A DNA stretch of 38,218 nt from an uncultured Porphyromonadaceae bacterium (GTDB taxonomy: Bacteria; Bacteroidota; Bacteroidia; Bacteroidales; Muribaculaceae), in contig CAMWQB010000010.1 in the NCBI GenBank assembly GCA_947176295.1, forward strand, positions 1-38,218, in the 5' to 3' direction. The notes beneath the pieces are model-generated. The model was not told the DNA's origin and did no database searches. It saw only the letters and a list, made by a program, of their open reading frames with translations. The position numbers were made by a program, and so were the translations under genes. Below are positions 6,919 to 13,725 of this stretch, one piece after another; position 1 is the first letter of the stretch; each line of letters starts with the position of its first letter.

Positions 6919-8181
6919 ATGACAGATTTCCCGACCTCCTTTTTTTCGTGGATAAACGACCACCTGTCTGACAATCCCGCCGACTTGCGGCTACGCTTTG
7001 CCGGCAAGCCCGGCCCCGCTGAGGTGGACATTCCTTTTGCCATCCTGCAGGTGGAATGTCGCCGCAAGTGCGCGCGCAAACTTGCCGACACCTTAGCGTC
7101 GTTTCCTCGCTTCGTCTTCCCCACGGCGCTGAGCGCCGAGCAGTGCTCGTCGGACCGCCTTGCGTCCTTCCATGCGTCGCTCGTTCCCGAGGGGGCATGC
7201 ACTGGCGTGGACCTCACCGCGGGGCTGGGGATAGATGCGATGACGCTCGGTCGGCGGGGGCTGGCCATGACCGCTGTGGAGCAGGCGCATGAACTTGCCA
7301 AGGCCTTGCGCTACAACTCCCGGGGATTGGGCGTGGAGGACTTCGAAGTGGTGGAAGGCGACTGCCGCGAGTGGCTGTCGCGTGCTGTGGCCGAGGGGCG
7401 GCGATATGATGTGGCCTTTATCGACCCAGCGCGCAGGAGCGAATCCGGAGGTAGGCTATTCGCCCTGGAGGCATGCTCGCCCGATGTGCTGGCCATGCTT
7501 CCGGATCTGGCCAAAGTGTGCGGGCGGCTAATCGTGAAGGCGTCGCCTATGCTCGATGTGATCCACACGGCCGCAGAGCTTACCCCTCCCGGTGCCACCG
7601 AGCTAATCGCCGCGGGCACGACCACGGAGTGTAAGGAGCTCATTGCGGTGGTGGATTTCCCTTCAGCCGGGACTGCACTTCGGATTCGGAGCGTAACGCT
7701 CCTGCCCGACGGCACGGCGTCGGAATACTCATACACGGTCGCCGATGAGCGCGAGGCGCCCTCAGTAGCTGCCGGCCCCGGCATTGCGCCCGGAATGGTG
7801 CTCTGCGAGCCCTATCCCTCGACGATGAAATGCGGCGCTCACAGGGCCTTGGCTGCGGCTTTCGGTCTCTACGGCTTCGACGCCAACACACGGCTCTATT
7901 ATGCCACCGAGGCTCCTGACGGTTTCCCCGGCGAGAGTTTCGATGTGGTGGACGTGCAGGAGTACGCTTCGAAGAACATCAAGCGCTTTGCCCGGAAATA
8001 TCCTGCGATAAGCGTAACGGCGCGCAATTTCGGGCTTACGGCCGAGGAATTGCGGCGGAAACTGGCCGTCCGCGATGGCGACGGGCGCCTGCGGGTGTTC
8101 GGGCTCACTGCCGCCGATGGGCGCCGATTGCTGATTGTTGGCCAAAATGCAAGCAAAAAATCCGGTACAACCGCGATATAA
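6919..8181 (+). CDS. SAM-dependent methyltransferase, THUMP-like class
   Basis: A 420-aa protein. The central Rossmann methyltransferase has motif I DLTAGLGIDAMTL, the acidic ribose-binding position in TAVEQAHELA, GDCREWL and the post-IV motif DVAFIDPARRSESGGR. The C-terminal third (YPSTMKCGAH ... LTAEELRRKLAVRDGDGRLRVFGL) resembles the THUMP-like domain found in this Bacteroidetes methyltransferase family. The substrate is unknown; RNA is the likely class by family resemblance. The reading frame is open from an ATG at 6829, but that extension contains the pgk terminator, so ATG 6919 (MTDFPTS) is preferred. No good promoter box is seen between the terminator and this start, so read-through from pgk may contribute. 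Confidence 0.82.
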   Translation: MTDFPTSFFSWINDHLSDNPADLRLRFAGKPGPAEVDIPFAILQVECRRKCARKLADTLASFPRFVFPTALSAEQCSSDRLASFHASLVPEGACTGVDLTAGLGIDAMTLGRRGLAMTAVEQAHELAKALRYNSRGLGVEDFEVVEGDCREWLSRAVAEGRRYDVAFIDPARRSESGGRLFALEACSPDVLAMLPDLAKVCGRLIVKASPMLDVIHTAAELTPPGATELIAAGTTTECKELIAVVDFPSAGTALRIRSVTLLPDGTASEYSYTVADEREAPSVAAGPGIAPGMVLCEPYPSTMKCGAHRALAAAFGLYGFDANTRLYYATEAPDGFPGESFDVVDVQEYASKNIKRFARKYPAISVTARNFGLTAEELRRKLAVRDGDGRLRVFGLTAADGRRLLIVGQNASKKSGTTAI

Positions 8182-8223
8182 TGCAAATAAAAGTTAAATC
8201 TAAGCAAATTTCCATCGAAAGAC

Positions 8224-8254
8224 TTGCAAAATCAGCAAAACGCACTTAACTTTG
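8224..8254 (+). promoter_or_regulatory. Orphan consensus promoter
   Basis: TTG at 8224-8226, a 20-nt spacer, then TAACTTTG at 8247-8254 gives a perfect Bacteroidetes promoter. It shares the string TTAACTTTGCA and a following C-G pair with the tRNA-Gln promoter at 37926-37956. No plus-strand protein gene follows; the next gene is on the minus strand, so this promoter appears to drive the small RNA at 8258-8325. Confidence 0.8.
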
Positions 8255-8257
8255 CAT

Positions 8258-8325
8258 CGTGTTTTTCATGGTATAGATTTAAGGTTTGAAAGATTGGTTG
8301 TCGCGACGACAATCAATTTTTTTTT
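8258..8325 (+). ncRNA. Candidate small RNA ending in a strong terminator
   Basis: A predicted transcript of about 65-70 nt starts a few bases past TAACTTTG (8247-8254) and ends in an intrinsic terminator. The stem ATTGGTTGTCG (8293-8303) pairs with CGACAATCAAT (8307-8317) over 11 bp including one G-T, with loop CGA and nine Ts (8317-8325). The 5' part GTGTTTTTCATGGTATAGAT followed by TTAAGG is single stranded by eye. An ATG at 8269 closes after two codons, so it is not a peptide gene. I recall closely similar elements scattered in other Bacteroidales genomes; that memory is unverified. It points toward the 3' end of the minus-strand gene at 8366. The remaining bases of the 8182-8365 gap show nothing else. 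Confidence 0.68.
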
Positions 8326-8365
8326 GTACCTAATGAAATACTCAAGCTTCTCTCAAAAAAGAAAC

Positions 8366-10387
8366 TTAGAGCCCGGTGTCGTGGAAGGTGCGGTAGAGGC
8401 GGGTTGTGGAGATGTCCATGTTCGGGGCGGCTTGCATAGCCTTGTCGAGAAGCCGTTTTGCTTCGGCGGACTTTCCTTGTCCGAGCAGGATGTCGCCTTT
8501 GGCTACGAGCATTGGGGCGTTGTCGGGAAGTCGTCCGAGGCTTTCGTCGATAAGGGGTTCGAATTTGCTGATGTCGGCATTGAGAGCGGTTGCCGCTATC
8601 AGAAGTGCGCCAGTGCAGATGTCGGCCAGAGGGCCTGAGGCGTCGTTGAGAGGGAATACTTCCGCAAAAGTGTCAATGAAGGGAATGGGGCTGACGCCTG
8701 CGGCATGTGTGATGCTCAGAAGAGAGAGTGTGTTCTGCAACAGAGAGGCCATTGACGCGTCGGCAGTGGGAAAGGCGGAGGTGTACGTGCGCAGATAATC
8801 GCGATAAGCACTGATGGCATCGGGGGCGCCGGGACGGAATATCTCGCGCGCGATGCAGATGGTCGAAAACGAGTGATACGAGTCTTTATATTGCTCGGGG
8901 TCTCCGGCGAATAAGTTGAGGCATATCGCCTTATAAGGCTCGCTGATGTGGTCGAAGTCGCTGAAATCGTGTCTTGACAGGAGCGATGCGAGATACATGG
9001 TGGCGACACCGATGGAGGTATTGCCGGAGGTTTTGTCGTCGCCGTATCTTTTGCGGATTTCCTCAGCATAGTCGAGAATGGCTTTCTGGTCGCGGAGCAG
9101 CAGGTCGGGGGAGGAATAGAGATTGTGGAGGCGCTTGTATTCGGAGACCATGACCATTGCAAGCTGTTTTGACCGGTGCTGTGTGAGCGAGGCCGGGCGG
9201 AAGTCGGCGATTTCGGCGAAGAAAGTGTCGATGTCCGCGGGCGAGAGATTGAAGGATTCCGGGTTTATGAGGGCTATGCTGAGAAGGCAGATTCTCAGCT
9301 CGGGGTCTTTATGGGAGAATTCGGAGGCAAGCATCTCTTTGAGTTTCTCGCCCGACACGAATCCTGCGTTTCCCGAAAGGATGGCGGAGGACTGGATGAG
9401 GAAGCTGGCCAGATATTTTTGCGAGGGGTCGCCGTGGCGCAGTGCCCGGCCTGCATATTCGATTGTGGCGGAATGGTCGTCGCGGCCCTGCAGGAATGAG
9501 GCCAGTTCAAGGGCTGCAGTGGCGTCGGTTGTGTCGGCGTCGGCCAGACGTTGCAGGAGGCGTCCCACGCGGGCCATGTTTTCGCGTCCGCCGGCGAGCC
9601 GGAGGGTTTCGATCTGACGCATCACAGTGGTTCGGAGTTTATCTGCATTCGCCCTCTTTTCCTCGGAGGCTTGGCTTATGGCAGCAGCGGCGATGTCGAG
9701 TTTGTGAATGTCGCCCATCTCGGAGCAATAGCTGCCGATGAAGTCGAGTTGGTCGTAACGGGCAATTGCATCGTCGATATTTCCTGCGCGGACAAGGTCG
9801 ATGATTTCCTGCTCGGCGGCGGAGAGTTCGGTCATGTCGATGCGTGCGAAGCGGTCAATGTAGTTTTCGAGTTTGTCGAGCTGCTGCTCGTAGTTTTCAG
9901 TGAGCTCGAGCAGGCTGCGTTGATATTCCTCTTCTTTGAGCTTCCCTTCGGCTCTGAGGCGTGCGAGTGCATCCTGTTCTTTCTTCAGCTGGCGGGCATA
10001 GCTTTGTGATGAGGCCTTGTGGTATGCGTCGCGGATGCGCTTGAAGCGGTCGGAGCGGCACATCAGGATTGTGAAGGGTGTGGCCGGGTTTATGTTCCAC
10101 TGCTCGACGGCTTCCTTGTTGAAAATCTCGTATCCGTTTTTCTCGATACGCCTGACGTTTACTTTCTCGCCGGGATTGAGTGTGAGGAATTCGAGGGTGA
10201 AGCTCCCGTCTTTAGCGGAGACGGTGCTGTTTGCAGAACGGACGTTCAGTTCCACTCCCGCAAGCGGGGTCTTTGCGGCTTTCTCGTTGTATTCCCGGAT
10301 TATGCCTTTCTGGACAGTGCGCCCGGCGGCTCCGAGGGTGGCGCAGAAGAGCGTGAGGAGGAGACAGAGGATAGTTGTAGTTCTCAT
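8366..10387 (-). CDS. Exported 673-aa protein with beta-sandwich, coiled coil and helical repeats
   Basis: I do not recognise a specific family. A signal peptide covers residues 1-21 (MRTTTILCLLLTLFCATLGA). Residues 25-110 look like a carboxypeptidase-regulatory/CNA-B-like beta-sandwich (KTPLAGVELNVRSANSTVSA then KDGSFTLEF). Residues 115-180 are a charged coiled coil (KKEQDALARLRAEGKLKEEE). The remainder is helical with TPR-like stretches (AIEYAGRALRHGDPSQKYLA; the last repeat is MLVAKGDILLGQGKSAEAKR near 640-660). It is probably periplasmic, perhaps a scaffold. It is transcribed from TATCTTTG at 10419-10426, divergent from the redox-protein gene. No terminator is evident on its 3' side. Confidence 0.75.
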   Translation of the reverse strand: MRTTTILCLLLTLFCATLGAAGRTVQKGIIREYNEKAAKTPLAGVELNVRSANSTVSAKDGSFTLEFLTLNPGEKVNVRRIEKNGYEIFNKEAVEQWNINPATPFTILMCRSDRFKRIRDAYHKASSQSYARQLKKEQDALARLRAEGKLKEEEYQRSLLELTENYEQQLDKLENYIDRFARIDMTELSAAEQEIIDLVRAGNIDDAIARYDQLDFIGSYCSEMGDIHKLDIAAAAISQASEEKRANADKLRTTVMRQIETLRLAGGRENMARVGRLLQRLADADTTDATAALELASFLQGRDDHSATIEYAGRALRHGDPSQKYLASFLIQSSAILSGNAGFVSGEKLKEMLASEFSHKDPELRICLLSIALINPESFNLSPADIDTFFAEIADFRPASLTQHRSKQLAMVMVSEYKRLHNLYSSPDLLLRDQKAILDYAEEIRKRYGDDKTSGNTSIGVATMYLASLLSRHDFSDFDHISEPYKAICLNLFAGDPEQYKDSYHSFSTICIAREIFRPGAPDAISAYRDYLRTYTSAFPTADASMASLLQNTLSLLSITHAAGVSPIPFIDTFAEVFPLNDASGPLADICTGALLIAATALNADISKFEPLIDESLGRLPDNAPMLVAKGDILLGQGKSAEAKRLLDKAMQAAPNMDISTTRLYRTFHDTGL

Positions 10388-10418
10388 AGAGTTGTACTCC
10401 CTGGAAGGTGAGCTCGGA

Positions 10419-10426
10419 CAAAGATA
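10419..10426 (-). promoter_or_regulatory. -7 element of the 673-aa protein gene
   Basis: TATCTTTG on the minus strand, 31 nt upstream of the ATG at 10387. It forms the left arm of a 10-bp inverted repeat with the divergent promoter box on the plus strand (CAAAGATACG ... CGTATCTTTG). Confidence 0.7.
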
Positions 10427-10450
10427 CGGAAAAATCCTGATTTTTTTGCG

Positions 10451-10458
10451 TATCTTTG
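10451..10458 (+). promoter_or_regulatory. -7 element of the C_GCAxxG_C_C gene
   Basis: TATCTTTG, 26 nt upstream of the ATG at 10485. With the mirror-image box at 10419-10426 it makes two back-to-back promoters separated by 24 bp, so each polymerase footprint covers the other's -7 box. Confidence 0.7.
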
Positions 10459-10484
10459 CCGAGGTTTTAAATCTCTATGAATCT

Positions 10485-10886
10485 ATGGCAGAAAAAAATA
10501 GAATCGAAGCGGCACGCGAAGGCAAGGCGTCGGGGAAGTGGAATTGTGCTCAGGCCGTCGGCTGTGCTTTCTGCGAGGCGACCGGGGTAGGGGAGGAGAC
10601 GATGGCGCAGGTCGGCGCAGCCTTCGGCAACGGTATGGGCTGTATGGAGGGCACTTGCGGGGCGCTCACGGGAGCGGGTCTGGTGCTCGGGATGCACTAT
10701 GGCGGGAAGCGCGTTGAGGCGATGAAAGCCATGCGCAGGATAATGGCGAAATTTCAGGCGCGCAACGGCGCCACCATCTGCAAGGTGCTGAAAGGCGTGG
10801 AGACGGGGCGTCCTTTGCGCGCGTGTGCCGACTGTGTGGCCGATGCAGCCGAATTCCTTGAGGAAGAGTTGGAGGCCGGAGGCTAA
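10485..10886 (+). CDS. C_GCAxxG_C_C family redox-type protein
   Basis: A 133-aa protein with the cysteine pattern of the C_GCAxxG_C_C family: NCAQAVGCAFCEATG near residues 20-35, then GCMEGTCGALTGAG, TICKVLKG and RACADCVADAA. Members are thought to be small redox or metal-binding proteins; the precise role is not known. There is no signal peptide or membrane segment, so it is cytoplasmic. ATG 10485 is chosen because the promoter box at 10451-10458 lies within the longer upstream open frame. Its TAA overlaps the TAG of the convergent gene at 10883 by sharing bases, with no terminator between them. Confidence 0.85.
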   Translation: MAEKNRIEAAREGKASGKWNCAQAVGCAFCEATGVGEETMAQVGAAFGNGMGCMEGTCGALTGAGLVLGMHYGGKRVEAMKAMRRIMAKFQARNGATICKVLKGVETGRPLRACADCVADAAEFLEEELEAGG

Positions 10887-11503
10887 TCTTCCTCGTCGAG
10901 CAACTTTATCTGAGCAAGGATTGCTTGGGTGTGGTGGTCGATTGCGCGATACAAGAAGAGTACCACGACAAGTCCGAGGGCAAACCCGAAGGCGACGATG
11001 ATGGCCCAGACGGCTCCGGCGGCAGGCCCGAACATTCCGCTGCCTCCGAATAGTTCGAAGAAAAACCACACGCACCACAGGCATAGCAAGGGAATCTCGA
11101 CGGCCATCTGAATCTTGCGGCCGCGCATCTGGCGAAGGATTTTGCGGCGCAGGTCGAGCAGGGAGAGGTTTGCGAAGTCGGAGGGTGGCAGGCGCAGGAC
11201 GTGGTAGTCCCAGTAGAGGTCGACTACGAACATGACCATAGTGCAACCGTAGAAGAGCCAGGACGTGTGCATGGCAACCTTGATGAAAAGGAAGAGGAGG
11301 ACCGAGGCCGGGAAGATGAGGAACATCTCGTATTTGAACAGGCGGTTGAGCCATGATGCGTCTCCCTTCATGATGCGATGGAGGAGATTGTGCGATACTA
11401 TTTTCTGAGTTTCCAGCGAGCGGCGCAAAGCGGAGAGTTCGTCGCGCAGGATGTCGAGTTCGTCTTTCGGAGGATTTATGTTGGCGTTTTCCATAACGTT
11501 CAT
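10883..11503 (-). CDS. Four-helix membrane protein coupled to ECF sigma factor, putative anti-sigma
   Basis: A 206-aa protein. Residues 10-45 are a charged helical segment (PKDELDILRDELSALRRSLE), and four hydrophobic helices follow: YEMFLIFPASVLLFLF, LFYGCTMVMFVVDLYW, IPLLCLWCVWFFFELF and AIIVAFGFALGLVVVLFLYR. The ATG at 11503 overlaps the sigma factor's TGA in an ATGA arrangement, which implies translational coupling. By context it may hold the sigma factor at the membrane, as anti-sigma factors do. No zinc-binding anti-sigma HxxxCxxC motif is visible, so this is inference. A second ATG lies at 11494. Confidence 0.78.
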   Translation of the reverse strand: MNVMENANINPPKDELDILRDELSALRRSLETQKIVSHNLLHRIMKGDASWLNRLFKYEMFLIFPASVLLFLFIKVAMHTSWLFYGCTMVMFVVDLYWDYHVLRLPPSDFANLSLLDLRRKILRQMRGRKIQMAVEIPLLCLWCVWFFFELFGGSGMFGPAAGAVWAIIVAFGFALGLVVVLFLYRAIDHHTQAILAQIKLLDEED

Positions 11504-11994
11504 TTTTGAGATTTGAGTTTTTCGCGTATTCTGACGAGGCGCACCCCGACGTGGCGAGCGGAGATGCCTACGATTTGGCCGATTTCGTCGTAAGACATAT
11601 TCTCGAGCCACAGGAGCACGATGGCACGGTCGAAAGGCTCGAGGCAGCTTATACGCTCGCGGAGCATTTCCACCTGTCGCCCTGTGGCGGAGGCGGGCGA
11701 GAGGAGCTCGGGCTCGATGTCGAGTTCGGCTGATTTGCGTCGGCGCTTCTTTCGGTCGAAGGATATGCATGTGTTCAGGGCGGCCCTGTGGACCCATGTC
11801 CGGGCCGAGCTCTCTCCGCGGAAAGTCGCGAAGCCTTTCCAGAGGTTTATGAGCACCTCCTGAAACAAGTCGTCAGCTTCATCGGCGCAGTCGGCGAACA
11901 TGAGGCAAACGGAATATATTGTTCCTTTCTGCTCGACGACGAGGCGCTCGAATGCTTTGTCTGTCTCGTTCATTGGTCGTTGTTTGTTGTTCAT
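11500..11994 (-). CDS. ECF (sigma-70 family) RNA polymerase sigma factor
   Basis: About 164 aa. Region 2 covers residues 20-85: VCLMFADCADEADDLFQEVL for core binding and -10 recognition, then INLWKGFATFRGESSARTWV. A basic linker KKRRRK follows. Region 4 covers residues 110-160: LEPFDRAIVLLWLENMSYDE and IGQIVGISARHVGVRLVRIR with a clear helix-turn-helix. ATG 11994 is used; ATG 11973 (MNETDK) is an equally possible start, while a GTG at 12012 is less likely. A TAGTTTTT sequence at 12023-12030 could be its -7 box. It is translationally coupled to the membrane protein at 10883-11503. Confidence 0.92.
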   Translation of the reverse strand: MNNKQRPMNETDKAFERLVVEQKGTIYSVCLMFADCADEADDLFQEVLINLWKGFATFRGESSARTWVHRAALNTCISFDRKKRRRKSAELDIEPELLSPASATGRQVEMLRERISCLEPFDRAIVLLWLENMSYDEIGQIVGISARHVGVRLVRIREKLKSQK

Positions 11995-12022
11995 TTTGTT
12001 CTTTAGACTCACGAACCCACCG

Positions 12023-12030
12023 AAAAACTA
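12023..12030 (-). promoter_or_regulatory. Possible -7 element of the sigma factor gene
   Basis: TAGTTTTT on the minus strand differs from TAnnTTTG at the last base. It lies 28 nt upstream of ATG 11994. Weak evidence; no -33 box was found. Confidence 0.3.
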
Positions 12031-12116
12031 CAGTCGCCCCCGGAAAAAAATCGGTAGAAAACCGCAGGTGTGCGAAGATGGGATATTGTTCTTTTTGCAC
12101 TTTTTGGGCGAAAAAT

Positions 12117-12147
12117 TTGCGCATATTGCCAAAAATATGTAATTTTG
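12117..12147 (+). promoter_or_regulatory. Promoter of gdhA
   Basis: TTG at 12117-12119, a 20-nt spacer and TAATTTTG at 12140-12147, ending 36 nt before the ATG at 12184. It lies within the longer upstream open frame, which supports the downstream start. Confidence 0.75.
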
Positions 12148-12183
12148 CAGTGCAAATTTCCAATAAGTACATTCCTGTTCCGG

Positions 12184-13524
12184 ATGAAAACAACAGAAGT
12201 TCTCGCCGATCTGAAGCGGCGATTCCCCAACGAGCCCGAGTATCATCAGGCCGTAGAAGAAGTGTTAACCTCCATCGAGGACGTTTACAACGCAAATCCC
12301 CAGTTCGACCGCTACAACCTAATCGAGCGGCTGTGTATCCCCGACCGAATTTTCGCGTTCCGCGTGTCGTGGGTCGACGACCAGGGCAAGGTCCGCAACA
12401 ACATGGGCTATCGCGTTCAGCACAACAATGCCATCGGCCCGTATAAGGGCGGTATCCGTTTCCACTCATCGGTGAATCTGTCTATCCTCAAGTTCCTTGC
12501 CTTCGAGCAGACGTTCAAGAACTCCCTCACGACGCTCGCCATGGGCGGTGCCAAGGGTGGCAGCGACTTCTCTCCCCGCGGCAAGAGCAACATGGAGATA
12601 ATGCGTTTCTGCCAGGCGTTTATTGCCGAGCTGTGGCGCCAGATCGGTCCCGACACCGACGTGCCTGCCGGCGATATCGGCGTGGGCGCACGCGAAGTGG
12701 GCTTCATGTACGGCTACTATAAGAAAATGGCCCGCGAGTTTACGGGCACCTTCACGGGCAAGGGCCTCACTTTCGGCGGCTCCCTCATCCGTCCCGAGGC
12801 TACGGGCTATGGCAACTGCTATTTCCTTGAAAGCATGCTCGCAACGCGCGGCCTTGATGTGAAGGGCAAGCGAGTGGCCATCTCCGGCTCGGGCAATGTG
12901 GCTACATACACCGCCAAGAAAATTATGGAACTCGGAGGCAAGGTTGTGTCGCTGAGTGATTCGGGCGGCACGGTGATTGCACCCGAAGGCTTCACGCAGG
13001 AGCAGTTCGACTATATTTTCGAGCTCAAGACCTTCATGGGCGGCCGCATGTATGAGGTGCCCGAACGATTCCCCGAGCTGAAATATTTCGAGGGTCAGCG
13101 CCCCTGGAAGCTCGTTCAGTGCGACATAGCCATGCCGTCGGCCACGCAGAACGAGCTCGACGGCGAGGATGCCGAGGCACTGCTTCGCGGGGGGTGTATC
13201 GCCGTGAGCGAAGGCGCCAACATGCCCTCGACCCCCGAGGCCGTGCATCGCTTCATCGAGGCCCGCATTCTCTATGCTCCCGGCAAGGCTGCCAATGCAG
13301 GCGGCGTTGCCACTTCGGGCCTTGAGATGGCGCAGAACTCGCAGAAGCTGTCGTGGACGGCCGAAGAGGTGGATCGTCGCCTCCGTGGCATCATGGCCGA
13401 TATCCACGCCAAGTGTGTGGAATTCGGTCGCGTCGACGCCGACTATGTGAACTACGTCCGCGGAGCCAATATTGCCGGGTTCATGAAAGTGGCCGAGGCA
13501 ATGATGGCTCAGGGCGTCCTATGA
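12184..13524 (+). CDS. gdhA: Glutamate dehydrogenase, hexameric, NADP-type
   Basis: Interconverts 2-oxoglutarate plus ammonium and glutamate; in gut Bacteroidales this is a main ammonium-assimilation route. Length is 446 aa, normal for the hexameric family. GPYKGGIRFH (residues 85-94) and MGGAKGGSDF with catalytic Lys at about 124 form the glutamate site, with PAGDIGVGAREVGFMYG next. The Rossmann dinucleotide motif SGSGNVATY starts at about 234 and is followed by SLSDSGG, where a serine rather than a long acidic specificity loop fits NADP use (inference). The C-terminal KAANAGGVATSGLEMAQNS is the family signature. ATG 12184 follows a full promoter, and a terminator follows at 13542. Confidence 0.97.
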   Translation: MKTTEVLADLKRRFPNEPEYHQAVEEVLTSIEDVYNANPQFDRYNLIERLCIPDRIFAFRVSWVDDQGKVRNNMGYRVQHNNAIGPYKGGIRFHSSVNLSILKFLAFEQTFKNSLTTLAMGGAKGGSDFSPRGKSNMEIMRFCQAFIAELWRQIGPDTDVPAGDIGVGAREVGFMYGYYKKMAREFTGTFTGKGLTFGGSLIRPEATGYGNCYFLESMLATRGLDVKGKRVAISGSGNVATYTAKKIMELGGKVVSLSDSGGTVIAPEGFTQEQFDYIFELKTFMGGRMYEVPERFPELKYFEGQRPWKLVQCDIAMPSATQNELDGEDAEALLRGGCIAVSEGANMPSTPEAVHRFIEARILYAPGKAANAGGVATSGLEMAQNSQKLSWTAEEVDRRLRGIMADIHAKCVEFGRVDADYVNYVRGANIAGFMKVAEAMMAQGVL

Positions 13525-13541
13525 TTCAACCTCAAATATGT

Positions 13542-13581
13542 CTGCGGGCTCGTGCGGGATTGCATGGGCCCGCAGTTTTTT
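13542..13581 (+). terminator. Intrinsic terminator of gdhA
   Basis: CTGCGGGC (13542-13549) pairs with GCCCGCAG (13568-13575), followed by six Ts. It lies 17 nt after the gdhA stop. Confidence 0.85.
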
Positions 13582-13628
13582 GTGTAAAAAAAGTGGGGTA
13601 GATGCTTGTAAGGGGGGATATTTTGTTG

Positions 13629-13636
13629 TATCTTTG
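13629..13636 (+). promoter_or_regulatory. -7 element of the sppA operon with structured leader
   Basis: TATCTTTG gives a leader of about 85 nt before the sppA ATG. The leader can fold: AGCCTCC (near 13648) pairs with GGAG-GCT around a GGC/GCC inner hairpin, and GTGG-TCG-CCAC follows. A second box, TATATTTG at 13715-13722, ends only 3 nt before the ATG and would give a leaderless message. Confidence 0.55.
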
Positions 13637-13725
13637 TGTGGATTATAGCCTCCCGGCCGCAGCCAGGTTGGAGCGCTGTGGTCGCCACGTTTTGAAAATC
13701 AGTCTTATATCAAATATATTTGCAA

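Noticed and set aside
8252-8638. A plus-strand frame starting inside the small RNA and running into the 673-aa gene
   Set aside because: It passes through a strong terminator hairpin with nine Ts and lies antisense to a well-formed gene. The RNA interpretation explains the promoter better.
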